From positions 1-64,000 of the forward strand of contig CAZUVR010000002.1 of assembly GCA_964623815.1 (NCBI GenBank): 64,000 nucleotides of DNA. The letters are read 5' to 3'. The notes beneath the pieces were generated by a model, which saw nothing but the letters and a program-made list of their open reading frames with translations, was not told where the DNA came from and did not search any database. Shown here piece after piece: positions 36,101 through 44,320 of the stretch. This stretch comes from Chroococcopsis sp964623815. Its GTDB lineage: Bacteria > Cyanobacteriota > Cyanobacteriia > Cyanobacteriales > Microcystaceae. The translations under genes were made by a program, and so were the position numbers. How positions within the stretch are numbered: position 1 is the first letter of the stretch; each line of letters begins with the position of its first letter.

Positions 36101-36761
36101 GTCACAAAATTGGGAAAAAGACGAGGATTTAGCTAGGGCTTATATCAATTGGAGTTGTTACGCTTATGACGGAAAAGGTAAGGGCAATTCGGTAAAAGAA
36201 GTGTTCCAACAAAGGTTAGAGAAACTGCAGGTAATCGTACAAAATCAAGACAATCGAGAACACGATATTTTAGATTCCGATGACTACTATCAGTTTCAGG
36301 GAGGATTGACCGCGAGCGTCAGAGCCCTAACGGGGAAAAATCCTCGGGTGTATCACGGAGATAACTCGAATACGGAATACCCGAGGGTGAGGAGCCTGAA
36401 AGAGGAAATACTCAGGGTATATCGATCGCGCGTGGTGAATCCAAAATGGATTCAAGGGGTGATGCGGCACGGGTATAAGGGGGTGTTCGAGATGGCGGCT
36501 ACGGTAGATTATCTATTCGCCTACGATGCTACGACCCGATGCGTCGAGGATTTTATGTATGAAGGGGTGGCGGAGGCCTATTTATTCGAGCCTGCGGTAC
36601 AGAAATTCATCGAGGAAAAAAATCCCTGGGCGATGCGGGATATGGGGGAGAGATTATTAGAGGCACATCAGAGAGGATTGTGGCAGGGGGCGAAACCGGA
36701 AACGATCGAGGGGTTGAGGTGTTTGGTTCACCAAGCCGAGGGCGCGATCGAATCCCGATAG
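33117..36761 (+). CDS. cobN: Cobaltochelatase CobN-type subunit
   Basis: 1214 residues from the ATG at 33117; an open frame continues to 33012 but its first 35 residues do not look native. CobN is the large ATP-dependent subunit that inserts cobalt into the corrin ring in the aerobic cobalamin route. Conserved regions include FYRSHYLAGNTRAIQ, LANYPNKDGRLANGVGLDTP, IHLGKHGNLEWLPGKS, and AISIWGTSTMRTGGDDVAQ near the C-terminal part. In cyanobacteria magnesium chelatase subunits are thought to supply the ATPase partners. A glycine/serine loop (GGVGSGESGVGD, near 726-737) is coded by a heptamer-type repeat. Confidence 0.9.
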   Translation: MHRISATPTGWTPDTEGVIIVEQTPADIIILTAADTDIQTLASALDYLPEDFPSIRALNLLQLQQQFSIDDYADKVLSSAKTIVLRLLGGRSYWSYGLEVVKEIVSRTGAKLWVLPGDEKLDPILMSQSTVSLAPINQLWRYLTEGGVDNWLNALKLIANTSLNYGYDLKPPRVVPKIGIFDREIKPKNFIGKAAIFFYRSHYLAGNTRAIQSLCQALEDHNIEPLPLFVSSLKEPDIQESLREDFLNGAVDLILNTTSFAIASGHQDNKSNFWQTLNLPVFQVILSGGTEEGWQEGYQGLSPRDVAMNIALPEVDGRIITRAVSFKSVQVWEPRLETSLVVYQPREDRVRFVADLATNWIKLRHTPDQNKKIVIVLANYPNKDGRLANGVGLDTPASCIEILKALREAGYGVTNIPADGDELIKRLTTGVTNDIDNNVLRHIYQSLPLAEYLSYFESLPNLIQEAVTKRWGKPTEDIAISGIGLGNVFIGIQPSRGYDIDPSLNYHAPDLEPTHAYLAYYYWLRQVFEATAVIHLGKHGNLEWLPGKSIALSPNCYPEIALQTLPNFYPFIVNDPGEGSQAKRRSHAVIIDHLTPPLTRAGLYGDLSALEASIDEYYEALSLDPGRLKIIAKSIRELIDRTGIDRDLGIDGGDFNLFLARADGYLCELKEAQIRDGLHIFGVAPKGELLRDLILSIARSPGLERLGLTRAIARDLGLDFDPLAFGGVGSGESGVGDMVTYLEDYALEIISGLKPTCGPLTRHEWDWIEAVLIPALHATSNEIEFLLRGLAGAYVPPGPSGAPTRGRPEVLPTGRNFYSVDISAIPTPTAWEVGSKAADALIERYTQENGEYPRTLAISIWGTSTMRTGGDDVAQVLSLLGIRPVWDSFSRRVVDLEILSPSALGRPRVDVTVRVSGFFRDGFPNLLHLLNFAINTVASQEEEEEINPLAAQVKAEQEFWINQGCLEEEAKQKATYRIFGSKPGAYGAGLQGLIESQNWEKDEDLARAYINWSCYAYDGKGKGNSVKEVFQQRLEKLQVIVQNQDNREHDILDSDDYYQFQGGLTASVRALTGKNPRVYHGDNSNTEYPRVRSLKEEILRVYRSRVVNPKWIQGVMRHGYKGVFEMAATVDYLFAYDATTRCVEDFMYEGVAEAYLFEPAVQKFIEEKNPWAMRDMGERLLEAHQRGLWQGAKPETIEGLRCLVHQAEGAIESR
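35290..35325. repeat. Heptamer-type G-rich repeat inside cobN
   Basis: GGGGGAGTGGGGAGTGGGGA and the following GTCGGGGGTCGGGG form an imperfect heptamer run in frame in cobN, encoding GGVGSGESGVGD. The strand and register differ from intergenic copies elsewhere in the window, but the units (GGGGAGT) are the reverse complement of the ACTCCCC units at 6311-6341. Confidence 0.5.
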
Positions 36762-36786
36762 ATTTTAGTCAGCGGTAATCATCTCG

Positions 36787-36814
36787 CAATTCCCAACTCC
36801 CAAATCCCCAATTA
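36787..36814. repeat. Heptamer-type repeat tract after cobN
   Basis: CAATTCCCAACTCCCAAATC then CCCAATTA is a short run of (CCCAACT)-like heptamers between the convergent cobN and CAP-domain genes. It is similar to the tracts at 6311-6341 and 44263-44320. Confidence 0.5.
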
Positions 36815-37267
36815 TCTCGGTCTGCCGAATACCTGAGTCCAATAGTTATTAGAATAAGCGACTCCTATCTGGGTGAAATTGGGGTTGAGGATATTGCGGC
36901 GATGACCTGGGCTATTCATCCAATCTTTGACTACTTCGCCGGGAGTTTTCTGGCCACTAGCAACATTCTCACCTACCCAAGAGTATTGATAGCCGGCTCT
37001 CTCGACGCGAATCGCCGGGCTGGAGCCATCGGAGCCTTGATGACTTATCTTTTTCGCCTTCACCATATCAAGCGTGTGTTGTTGAGCCGCTTTATATAGC
37101 TGACAATTTAGTTGTAAAGGTTTGAGATTGTTTCGCTGACGCATTTGATTGGTAAGTTTGATTACGTCCAGGGCTTTTGGCGGAACCTTACAGGTGGCGG
37201 CGGATGGTAGGGAGAGAGTCCACCAAGAGAGGATGGAGAATAGGCTAACTGTTAGATACGATCGCAT
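36812..37267 (-). CDS. Exported CAP (SCP/PR-1) domain protein
   Basis: 151 residues from the ATG at 37267; a TTG at 37279 would add four residues. A signal peptide (MRSYLTVSLFSILSWWTLSL, cleavage near SAA-TC) leads to a CAP domain of about 120 residues with LTNQMRQRNNLKPLQLN, AAQQHTLDM, ISHQGSDGSSP, GENVASGQKTPGEVVKDWMN and SPGHRRNILNPNFTQIGVAY. The His and Glu residues of the CAP cavity are kept. The role of secreted bacterial CAP proteins is largely unknown; lipid binding or surface roles are proposed. Confidence 0.88.
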   Translation of the reverse strand: MRSYLTVSLFSILSWWTLSLPSAATCKVPPKALDVIKLTNQMRQRNNLKPLQLNCQLYKAAQQHTLDMVKAKKISHQGSDGSSPAIRVERAGYQYSWVGENVASGQKTPGEVVKDWMNSPGHRRNILNPNFTQIGVAYSNNYWTQVFGRPR

Positions 37268-37306
37268 TCGATGATACAACCTTCAACTATTGAGAATTTT
37301 TTAATC

Positions 37307-37501
37307 TTATACTCTAAGTTTTACTGGGTGGGTGATTAACGGTTCATTCTGAAAGTAAAAACAATTATCTGGTTCAACACCCACTTTAGATATTGGCGAT
37401 TTCCAAGTAGTTGAACCAAGACACTCGTAATCGAGATTGAAAACCTCGGCGGCATCTTCGATAAAGATACTGATAGCCCCTCGACCCGAAATCGCTAGCA
37501 T
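37307..37501 (-). pseudogene. Uma2-family (DUF820) fragment
   Basis: A 64-residue frame resembling the middle of Uma2/DUF820 PD-(D/E)XK-like proteins: ISIFIEDAAEVFNLDYECLG, STTWKSPISKVGVEPDNCFY and FQNEP. The family is about 190 residues and continues with catalytic strands that are missing here; after EPLITHPVKLRV the frame stops. The N-terminal part is also absent, with ccs1 ending 4 bases away. Uma2 genes are abundant and often decaying in cyanobacteria. It may be a remnant and not a working gene. Confidence 0.5.
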
Positions 37502-37504
37502 AAC

Positions 37505-38842
37505 TTATAATCCCTCGATAATCTCTAAAATCTCCCTCTCGAAAGCCACTTGAGCGCGGTTGGTTTTCCCACCCACATAAAATCTATCCCCTTCCTGCAA
37601 AGCCCAGATTTGGGAATGGGAGAAGTAACTCATAACGACACCCACCATCAACAAACCAAAACCTAAATAGACAAACGGCACACCGGGGTCAGCTTTAATT
37701 TGTAATCCCGTACTGCCTAATAATTCGATTATCTTTAAATTGGCTCCGTTAATAGGTAAAGTCATCCCTGGGCGCACTGCGCTGGTTAATTTTCCCTTAG
37801 CGTCATAAACGATCATCGTACCCTGTAAATCTTTGGCTATTAAAGACACACCTTCGCTTAAATCGGGTTTTAGCGGTATCCAAGTCCCCCACAGTTGACC
37901 TTTACCTTTAGTATCCAAGGGGGCCATCGGTAAACGAAAGATAGGACTATTATTGATCTGCACGTTAACCGCCGCTATACCCCAACTGGTTTGATAGAAA
38001 GTAACTCCCTTATGGTGCAAAGGTTGGTTAACGAAGATGGTTTTTCTGTCTAACTCTTTCCCCTCGTTATCGATTACCGATAGGTCGGAATAGAATTGAT
38101 TTATATTACCATCGGGGGTGTAGTCTATCCAGAAGCGATTAACTTTGATGCCCCAATCTTTAGGAATTTGTCGGGCAGCAAGGGGCCCGGCTTCGATGAT
38201 ATTCGTCACCTGAAAACTATCGCCGCTCGCCACCATTTCTTGAGCGAAGAAGCCGGTTAACACTCCCCAGATAGCGCCTCCGAGAATCAGTAACATGGAG
38301 CCGTGAACTATTATCGGCCCGATCTTACCTATCAGACCTTTACGGGCGTAGAGGGTATTATTATCTTGGAATACTTTATATTTTTTCTGTTCCAGAAGAT
38401 TTTTTATAGAATCGATCGATCCCCTATCCAGTTCGGCGCTCAGTGCCAATTTCTGAAACTGTCGTGATTTGTTGTAAAATTTCCAACTATTAGCCGCCCT
38501 TAAGGCAGGAAATTGTCGGGTGAAGGTACAAGCGGTTAAACTGGTGCCGAAGAGGACTAATAGGGAGAGATACCAGAAAGTGCTGTAAACGTGATTCAAT
38601 CCCAGGGTTAATATAACTTTCCAACTCAGGAAGCCGAATAGGGCGGGGTTTTCTGGGTAGTTAGCCTGATAGAAGGATAGAGATTCTCCCTGCTCGATAA
38701 CCGTACCTGTAACGCTAAAAACCGCTATCAGAAGTAATAGGACGATCGCCAATCTTAAATCGGCTATAATTTGTAGCAACTTGCGAAAAGACTGGCGCGG
38801 GGAAAACCCCTGATTGATACTCGGAGAATCAGAAATAGACAT
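37505..38842 (-). CDS. ccs1: Cytochrome c biogenesis protein Ccs1/ResB
   Basis: 445 residues from the ATG at 38842 (MSISDSPSINQGFSPRQSFR); a longer frame to 39115 would overlap the ccdA gene. Ccs1 works with CcsA in the system II pathway, delivering heme and reduced apocytochrome for c-type cytochromes on the lumenal side. It has the ResB layout: membrane segments at about 32-52 (LRLAIVLLLLIAVFSVTG), 90-110 and 188-210, a large lumenal domain from about 215, and a last segment at about 393-412 (FVYLGFGLLMVGVVMSYFSH). It follows ccdA by 14 bases, so they form an operon. Confidence 0.9.
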   Translation of the reverse strand: MSISDSPSINQGFSPRQSFRKLLQIIADLRLAIVLLLLIAVFSVTGTVIEQGESLSFYQANYPENPALFGFLSWKVILTLGLNHVYSTFWYLSLLVLFGTSLTACTFTRQFPALRAANSWKFYNKSRQFQKLALSAELDRGSIDSIKNLLEQKKYKVFQDNNTLYARKGLIGKIGPIIVHGSMLLILGGAIWGVLTGFFAQEMVASGDSFQVTNIIEAGPLAARQIPKDWGIKVNRFWIDYTPDGNINQFYSDLSVIDNEGKELDRKTIFVNQPLHHKGVTFYQTSWGIAAVNVQINNSPIFRLPMAPLDTKGKGQLWGTWIPLKPDLSEGVSLIAKDLQGTMIVYDAKGKLTSAVRPGMTLPINGANLKIIELLGSTGLQIKADPGVPFVYLGFGLLMVGVVMSYFSHSQIWALQEGDRFYVGGKTNRAQVAFEREILEIIEGL

Positions 38843-38856
38843 ATAATAACCGCGAT

Positions 38857-39597
38857 TTAGATCATCGATGGAGACAGTCTCGATAGTAGGGAAAATACCC
38901 CAAATCCTATTAATAAAATACCACTGACTGGATTGATCCAGCCTGACCACTGGCGTAGGGATAATAAATTCTTCAGCGAGGAGGTGAAAACCCCCACTAA
39001 AATCAGGGGTAATACGTAGCCCAGGGTATAAAACAATAATAGGGCCGCACCTAATACTAAATCTCCCGTACTCGCTACCCAGGCCAGAAGACTTGCTAAT
39101 ACTGGAGTACTGCATGGTGAAGCGATCAAACCGAAGGTTAAGCCAGATAGATAAGAGCGGAGGGCAGGGGGAAAGTCAGGGGCTATCCAGTCGGTGGCTC
39201 CTAGAGAGGGGAAACGCAGGGAAATAAGTTCCAGGAGATTCAAACCCATGAGGATAGCGATAATACTCACTATTATCGGTAAGCCCCAACCTACCTGACC
39301 GTAAACCCGACCGAAACCGGCGGCGATGATACCGAGGCCCGCGAGAGTGGTGGCGAGGCCTGCGGCGAACCATACCGATTGTAAGAGGGCTTGAATACGG
39401 TTCGGGGCTTCATAACCCCCTATGTAGCCGATCGTAATCGGTAACATCGACAGCATACAGGGGGTGAGACTCGTCAATAAACCAGCGAGGAAGATTATCC
39501 CAGCGCTGAGGGGACTTAAGTGAGTCAGTTGGGCGGACACGATTTGACTGGCCCACTGTTGTAGAGAATAGAGTTGAGTTTGTAATACGTCAAACAT
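38857..39597 (-). CDS. ccdA: Cytochrome c biogenesis protein CcdA
   Basis: 246 residues from the ATG at 39597; a GTG at 39618 would add seven residues. Six hydrophobic segments fit the CcdA/DsbD transmembrane family, which carries electrons from thioredoxin to the lumen side for reduction of apocytochrome c. The two redox cysteines are seen in LTSLTPCMLSMLPI and in IASPCSTPVLASLL. The gene is directly upstream of ccs1, matching the shared function in system II cytochrome maturation. Confidence 0.9.
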   Translation of the reverse strand: MFDVLQTQLYSLQQWASQIVSAQLTHLSPLSAGIIFLAGLLTSLTPCMLSMLPITIGYIGGYEAPNRIQALLQSVWFAAGLATTLAGLGIIAAGFGRVYGQVGWGLPIIVSIIAILMGLNLLELISLRFPSLGATDWIAPDFPPALRSYLSGLTFGLIASPCSTPVLASLLAWVASTGDLVLGAALLLFYTLGYVLPLILVGVFTSSLKNLLSLRQWSGWINPVSGILLIGFGVFSLLSRLSPSMI

Positions 39598-39655
39598 GAA
39601 AGGGAGCTGACTGACCACCTTTTAAGATAACAGGGATCTCAGAAAAACTCTGTTT

Positions 39656-40045
39656 TTAAGCTAAAGTCTCGGGGCAGTATCCTAAACCGAGGGTAAATTG
39701 TTCGCGGAAGGCTTCTATATCGCTAATATCGGGTCTTCCGTGAGAGACGATAGCCACTTGATAACGTCGCATTACTTCAACCGGGGATTGACCCGTCTCT
39801 AAACTCCAAAATACCATCTGTAGGCGCATTTCCGGCTGATAGGGAATACCTAACTCGTTCATAAAAGCGCGGAAATCACCGTGTTGCTCGGGGGTCAAAC
39901 TTTGGCTAAACTTAACTTTGACGATCCAACCGTTGATCTGATGGATGACTGTCACACAAGAAGCGGGCAGGTGTGTCATCGCTCTCAAATAGTCGGCTAC
40001 GCGGAGAGTTAAACTAGCATTAGCAAGAAAATAAAGGTAGTCCAT
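39656..40045 (-). CDS. Conserved-type protein of unknown function
   Basis: 129 residues from the ATG at 40045 (MDYLYFLANASLTLRVADYL); the frame runs back to 40069. It is soluble with no motif I can name. Sections such as GWIVKVKFSQSLTPEQHGDF and LETGQSPVEVMRRYQVAIVS suggest a small alpha/beta fold. It is 58 bases upstream of ccdA on the same strand, so it might be cotranscribed with the cytochrome maturation genes. Confidence 0.6.
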   Translation of the reverse strand: MDYLYFLANASLTLRVADYLRAMTHLPASCVTVIHQINGWIVKVKFSQSLTPEQHGDFRAFMNELGIPYQPEMRLQMVFWSLETGQSPVEVMRRYQVAIVSHGRPDISDIEAFREQFTLGLGYCPETLA

Positions 40046-40199
40046 AGTTGCAGCTTCGCCAACGATCACACTGGGTGTTATATCATTAGTCTGACAAGAA
40101 ACCAGTTTAGTTTACTAGGGGATAAATCCCCCATTTGCTCCATTTTTCTTGGGTAATATCCCCCCATATACAAAAATGAATCTCAATGTACTTCCACAG

Positions 40200-41300
40200 A
40201 TGACGAATGATAGATTACTTTCAAGTTATAATTACGAGTTGCCTCCCGATTTAATCGCTCAGAACCCCGTAACTCCTAGGGATAGTTCCCGTTTATTGGT
40301 CGTCGATTCTCCCGCTACCCATCATCACAGCGTTTTTCGAGAATTGACCCAGTGGCTAGAGCCGGGAGATCTTTTAGTCCTCAATAACACTAAGGTAATA
40401 CCCGCCCGCTTATTCGGTCGTAAGGCTACCGGGGCACCGATCGAGATGTTACTTTTAGAAGAGAGAAGCCCTAACCAATGGTTATCTCTGGTAAAGCCTG
40501 GTAAGCGCTTTAAAATTGGCTCCCAACTTTGTTTTTACCCGGCTAGCGGCCCCACCGACGACGAAAGCCGGTTACTGAAAGCGGAAGTGATCGATCGGGA
40601 TGATAAAACAGGGGGGCGGATAGTTTCTTTTGACATTGGGCCTGGGGAAGATTTCTGGAATATCTTACCAGAATACGGTCATATTCCCTTCCCCCCCTAC
40701 GTTCACGAATCATCGGCAGAAGACAAGCAATATCAAACCGTTTATGCTCGCAATCCTGGCTCCGTCGCCGCTCCTACCGCCGGACTTCACTTTACGGAAG
40801 ATTTGTTACAGCGTCTTCAAGATATGGGAGTAGAGACAACTTACATAACTCTTCATGTGGGGGTGGGAACTTTTCGACCCGTGGAAGTAGAAGATATTAC
40901 ACAGCATTTAATGCACCAAGAATGGTTAGAGTTATCGATAGAAACTGTTAAAAAAATTACCATGACAAAAGCTAAAGGTGGGCGGATTATTGCTGTAGGT
41001 ACTACCGCAGTTAGAGCATTAGAAGGGACGATGGAAGAGTTAGAAAAACTCGGTAAAAATCACCTATCTTCCTTTCACGGAAAAACAAATTTATTTATAT
41101 ATCCTGGCTACGATTGGCGATTAGTAGACGGTTTAATTACTAACTTTCATTTACCGCGTTCTAGTTTGATGATGTTGGTAAGCGCCCTGATCGGCAGAGA
41201 TCGATTATTATCCCTTTATCAAACCGCGATCGAAGAAAATTATCGTTTTTATTCTTTCGGTGACGCTATGTTAATCCTTCCTGGAGCCGCAGTAAAATAA
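40200..41300 (+). CDS. queA: S-adenosylmethionine:tRNA ribosyltransferase-isomerase
   Basis: 366 residues from the ATG at 40200; another ATG at 40176 is possible. QueA transfers the ribosyl part of SAM to preQ1 in tRNA to make epoxyqueuosine. Family motifs are YELPPDLIAQNPVTPRDSSR at the start, LLVLNNTKVIPARLFG, GSVAAPTAGLHFTEDLL, ITLHVGVGTFRPV, and DGLITNFHLPRSSLMMLVSA. Full length for the family. A QueD-type gene is at 60365, 19 kb away. Confidence 0.95.
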   Translation: MTNDRLLSSYNYELPPDLIAQNPVTPRDSSRLLVVDSPATHHHSVFRELTQWLEPGDLLVLNNTKVIPARLFGRKATGAPIEMLLLEERSPNQWLSLVKPGKRFKIGSQLCFYPASGPTDDESRLLKAEVIDRDDKTGGRIVSFDIGPGEDFWNILPEYGHIPFPPYVHESSAEDKQYQTVYARNPGSVAAPTAGLHFTEDLLQRLQDMGVETTYITLHVGVGTFRPVEVEDITQHLMHQEWLELSIETVKKITMTKAKGGRIIAVGTTAVRALEGTMEELEKLGKNHLSSFHGKTNLFIYPGYDWRLVDGLITNFHLPRSSLMMLVSALIGRDRLLSLYQTAIEENYRFYSFGDAMLILPGAAVK

Positions 41301-41324
41301 TAACAGAGTCGGATATTAACAAAA

Positions 41325-42461
41325 TTGCTCGATCGTCCCCCATCATCCCCCCGCCCAGGTTACACCCTGCCCGTCTTCGCCTGCGCTTCCGCTATAGCCG
41401 CTCTGCGTCATCTCCACGATGAAGCATTCAATCCCACCGTTTGCCTCGAGCTATTGGAGCCTCCCCAAAGCGTCGAGATTTCCGTCGAACAAGTCGCCAG
41501 GTTAACGGGGGTTTCGTCCCTCGCCATCACCCGCAGCGATCCGGGAGATAATTTAGATATAACCCGCGATACTCCCGTATGGGCCCTAGTTAGCTCAGGC
41601 TCTGGGGGAGACAGAATTACCATCGCGGGCGGCGAAGGTATCGGTATACAGGGCGGTAAGCCCGCTATTTATAGCTACGCCCAACGCCTGTTAATTCATA
41701 ATCTCACCCCCCTACTTCACGAGAACGAAAGTATTACAGTTACTATCATCCTGCCTTTTGGTAAACAGTTAGCTCAGCGCACTTCTAATGAGGCTTTTGG
41801 AGTATTGGAAGGTTTATCTTTACTCGGTACATCTGGTATCTCTCAGCCCCTAAGCGCACCAGGCCAGTTACAACAATTTCAGGATGAGTTGGTTCAGAAA
41901 GCGAATAAGTACGATCGCTTGGTATTCTGTATCGGTGAGAATGGCTTGGATTTAGCTCTAAATATGGGCATCGAGCCAGAGCAGATGGTTAAAACCGCTA
42001 ATTGGTTGGGTTCGATGCTCGTGGCCGCCTCTTTAAATGGCGTTAAAGAACTTCTCCTTTTTGGCTATCATGGTAAGTTAATCAAACTGGCGGGGGGTAT
42101 CTTTCACACCCACCATCATCTCGCCGACGGACGTTTGGAAATTTTGACAGCCTATGGTACTAAAGTAGGCTTGGAGACAATTTATGGTCAAGAGTTGCTT
42201 AAAAGTGCTACAACAGAATCAGCAGTGTCCTATCTGAGACAGTTGGATCGAGAAACTGGTAATGATTGGGTAGATAGAATTTATAGTAGTGTTTGTCAAT
42301 CGATCGATCTCCGCTCTCAAAACTACGTTTACGATCAAGTTCAGCAGAGTATATACATCGGTTCTCTTCTATTCGATCGTACCCGTCAAATTATCTCCAT
42401 TAGTGACAATGGTAAAAACTTGCTAAAAAAATTAACCAGCAAATCGGAATTCATTGCATAA
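41325..42461 (+). CDS. cbiD: Cobalt-precorrin-5B (C1)-methyltransferase
   Basis: 378 residues. It methylates C1 of the corrin ring in cobalamin synthesis. The N-terminal PGYTLPVFACASAIAALRHL is the CbiD signature, followed by LEITRSDPGDN-like and GEGIGIQGGKPAI segments and, later, LLLFGYHGKLIKLAGGIFHT. The only usable start is a TTG at 41325, since the preceding frame closes at TAA 41301-41303 without an ATG or GTG. It lies 24 bases after queA, so a shared transcript is possible. Confidence 0.88.
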   Translation: MLDRPPSSPRPGYTLPVFACASAIAALRHLHDEAFNPTVCLELLEPPQSVEISVEQVARLTGVSSLAITRSDPGDNLDITRDTPVWALVSSGSGGDRITIAGGEGIGIQGGKPAIYSYAQRLLIHNLTPLLHENESITVTIILPFGKQLAQRTSNEAFGVLEGLSLLGTSGISQPLSAPGQLQQFQDELVQKANKYDRLVFCIGENGLDLALNMGIEPEQMVKTANWLGSMLVAASLNGVKELLLFGYHGKLIKLAGGIFHTHHHLADGRLEILTAYGTKVGLETIYGQELLKSATTESAVSYLRQLDRETGNDWVDRIYSSVCQSIDLRSQNYVYDQVQQSIYIGSLLFDRTRQIISISDNGKNLLKKLTSKSEFIA

Positions 42462-42622
42462 TTTATGTTATGATTTGTTAAATATTTAATTACAAATTTA
42501 ATTTTAAAAAGCCAAATATAGTAATTCAAAAACCTTATCCGGTGTCAACTGTAATTAATTAGGACAACTGAAGAGAATTGCTATATCCAGGTAAAAACCA
42601 AACTAATCAACTTTCACTAACA

Positions 42623-44251
42623 GTGAGTACTCAAACACCTTCTCTAAGCGTCAACAGCGAGACTTTGCCCTCAGAGTCAGTAATGGAAATAGTTAACCGT
42701 CAGATGATAGTGATCCTCGATTTCGGGTCACAATATTCGGAGTTAATTGCCAGGAGAATTCGAGAAACCAACGTTTATTCAGAAGTCCTCTCCTATCGTA
42801 CGACAGCCGAACAATTACAGCAGATCAATCCGAAGGGAATTATCCTTTCGGGAGGGCCGAACTCGGTTTATGATGCCGGTGCCCCCCATTGCGATCCGGG
42901 GATATGGAGTTTGGGTATACCGGTTCTCGGAGTCTGCTACGGGATGCAGTTAATGGTACAGCAACTGGGCGGCAAGGTGGAACGGGCCAAGCGGGGGGAA
43001 TACGGCAAAGCTTCCCTCCAGATCGATGATCCTACCGATCTACTGACCAACGTGGAAGACGGATCTATCGCCTGGATGAGTCACGCCGATTCCTGTATCG
43101 AGTTACCCCCCGGCTTTAAAATCCTAGCCCATACCGATAACACCGATTGCGCCGCGATCGCCAATCACGAGAAAAAACTGTTCGGGGTTCAATTTCATCC
43201 GGAAGTAGTTCACTCTCAGGGGGGTATAGCCTTAATTAGGAACTTCGTCTATCACAGTTGTGGTTGTGAGCCGACTTGGACGACAGAAGCATTCGTAGAG
43301 GAATCGATCCGGGAAATTCGGGGGAAAGTGGGAGACAAACGGGTATTACTGGCCCTATCTGGCGGTGTGGACTCATCTACACTAGCCTTTTTACTCCATA
43401 GAGCGATCGGGGAACAGTTAACCTGTATGTTCATCGATCAGGGTTTCATGCGTAAAGGCGAGCCGGAGAGATTAGTAGAAATATTCGATAAACAGTTTCA
43501 CATACCAGTAGTCTACGTGAACGCCAGAGAGAGATTTCTAGCTCAGGTTAAGGGTGTCACAGATCCCGAAGAGAAACGCAGACGCATCGGACACGAGTTC
43601 ATACAGGTATTTGAAGAAGAATCGAATAAACTCGGCCCCTTCGACTATCTCGCCCAGGGGACATTATATCCAGACGTGATCGAATCCGCCGATAGTAACG
43701 TCGATCCGAAAACTGGCGAGAGAGTCGCTGTCAAGATTAAAAGTCATCATAATGTGGGTGGCTTACCGAAGAACCTGCGCTTTAAACTCGTGGAACCCCT
43801 GCGGAAATTATTCAAAGACGAGGTGAGGAAATTGGGTAGGTCGATCGGTCTTCCCGAGGAAATCGTCCGCCGTCATCCCTTCCCCGGCCCGGGCCTCGCC
43901 ATCCGGATTCTCGGAGAAGTCACCGCCGAAAACCTCAATATCCTTAGAGATGCGGATTGGATAGTCAGGGACGAGATCAGTAAGCAGGGAATGTATCACG
44001 ATTTCTGGCAGGCCTTCGCCGTACTGTTACCGGTGCGTAGTGTGGGGGTTATGGGGGATCAGCGTACCTACGCCTATCCGATCGTCCTACGTTTCGTTAG
44101 TAGCGAAGATGGGATGACTGCGGATTGGTCGAGGGTTCCCTACGACTTACTCGAAACCATCTCCAATCGTATTGTCAACGAAGTTAAGGGCGTTAATCGG
44201 GTGGTCTACGATATAACTTCTAAACCCCCTGGGACTATAGAGTGGGAATAA
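42623..44251 (+). CDS. guaA: GMP synthase (glutamine-hydrolysing)
   Basis: 542 residues from a GTG at 42623 (MSTQTPSLS...), which gives the length and N-terminal leader seen in other cyanobacterial GuaA proteins; an ATG at 42683 (MEIVNRQM) is the alternative. It aminates XMP to GMP. A class I glutamine amidotransferase domain has the nucleophile in GVCYGMQ and the His/Glu pair in QFHPEVVH; the ATP-pyrophosphatase domain has ALSGGVDSST; the C-terminal dimerisation domain has RHPFPGPGLAIR and ends KPPGTIEWE. Convergent with cruG across a repeat-derived hairpin. Confidence 0.95.
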   Translation: MSTQTPSLSVNSETLPSESVMEIVNRQMIVILDFGSQYSELIARRIRETNVYSEVLSYRTTAEQLQQINPKGIILSGGPNSVYDAGAPHCDPGIWSLGIPVLGVCYGMQLMVQQLGGKVERAKRGEYGKASLQIDDPTDLLTNVEDGSIAWMSHADSCIELPPGFKILAHTDNTDCAAIANHEKKLFGVQFHPEVVHSQGGIALIRNFVYHSCGCEPTWTTEAFVEESIREIRGKVGDKRVLLALSGGVDSSTLAFLLHRAIGEQLTCMFIDQGFMRKGEPERLVEIFDKQFHIPVVYVNARERFLAQVKGVTDPEEKRRRIGHEFIQVFEEESNKLGPFDYLAQGTLYPDVIESADSNVDPKTGERVAVKIKSHHNVGGLPKNLRFKLVEPLRKLFKDEVRKLGRSIGLPEEIVRRHPFPGPGLAIRILGEVTAENLNILRDADWIVRDEISKQGMYHDFWQAFAVLLPVRSVGVMGDQRTYAYPIVLRFVSSEDGMTADWSRVPYDLLETISNRIVNEVKGVNRVVYDITSKPPGTIEWE

Positions 44252-44262
44252 CTGCGGCAATC

Positions 44263-44320
44263 GGGGGTTAGGAATTGGGGGTTAGGTGCTAAATCCCCAA
44301 CTCTCGACTCCCAACTCCCT
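44263..44320. repeat. Heptamer-type repeats forming an inverted structure between guaA and cruG
   Basis: GGGGGTTAGGAATTGGGGGT, then GCTAAATCCCC and AACTCTCGACTCCCAACTCCC form two opposed runs of (GGGGGTTAGG)/(CCCAACT) type. The arms are partly complementary (GGGG with CCCC) and could fold as a hairpin between convergent genes, acting as a terminator. Confidence 0.5.

Noticed and set aside
38843..39115. N-terminal extension of ccs1
   Set aside because: It overlaps ccdA in another frame; Ccs1 proteins begin near the first membrane helix, matching the ATG at 38842.
42462..42622. Possible purine riboswitch before guaA
   Set aside because: The leader is AT-rich and lacks the paired arms and conserved core of the purine aptamer.
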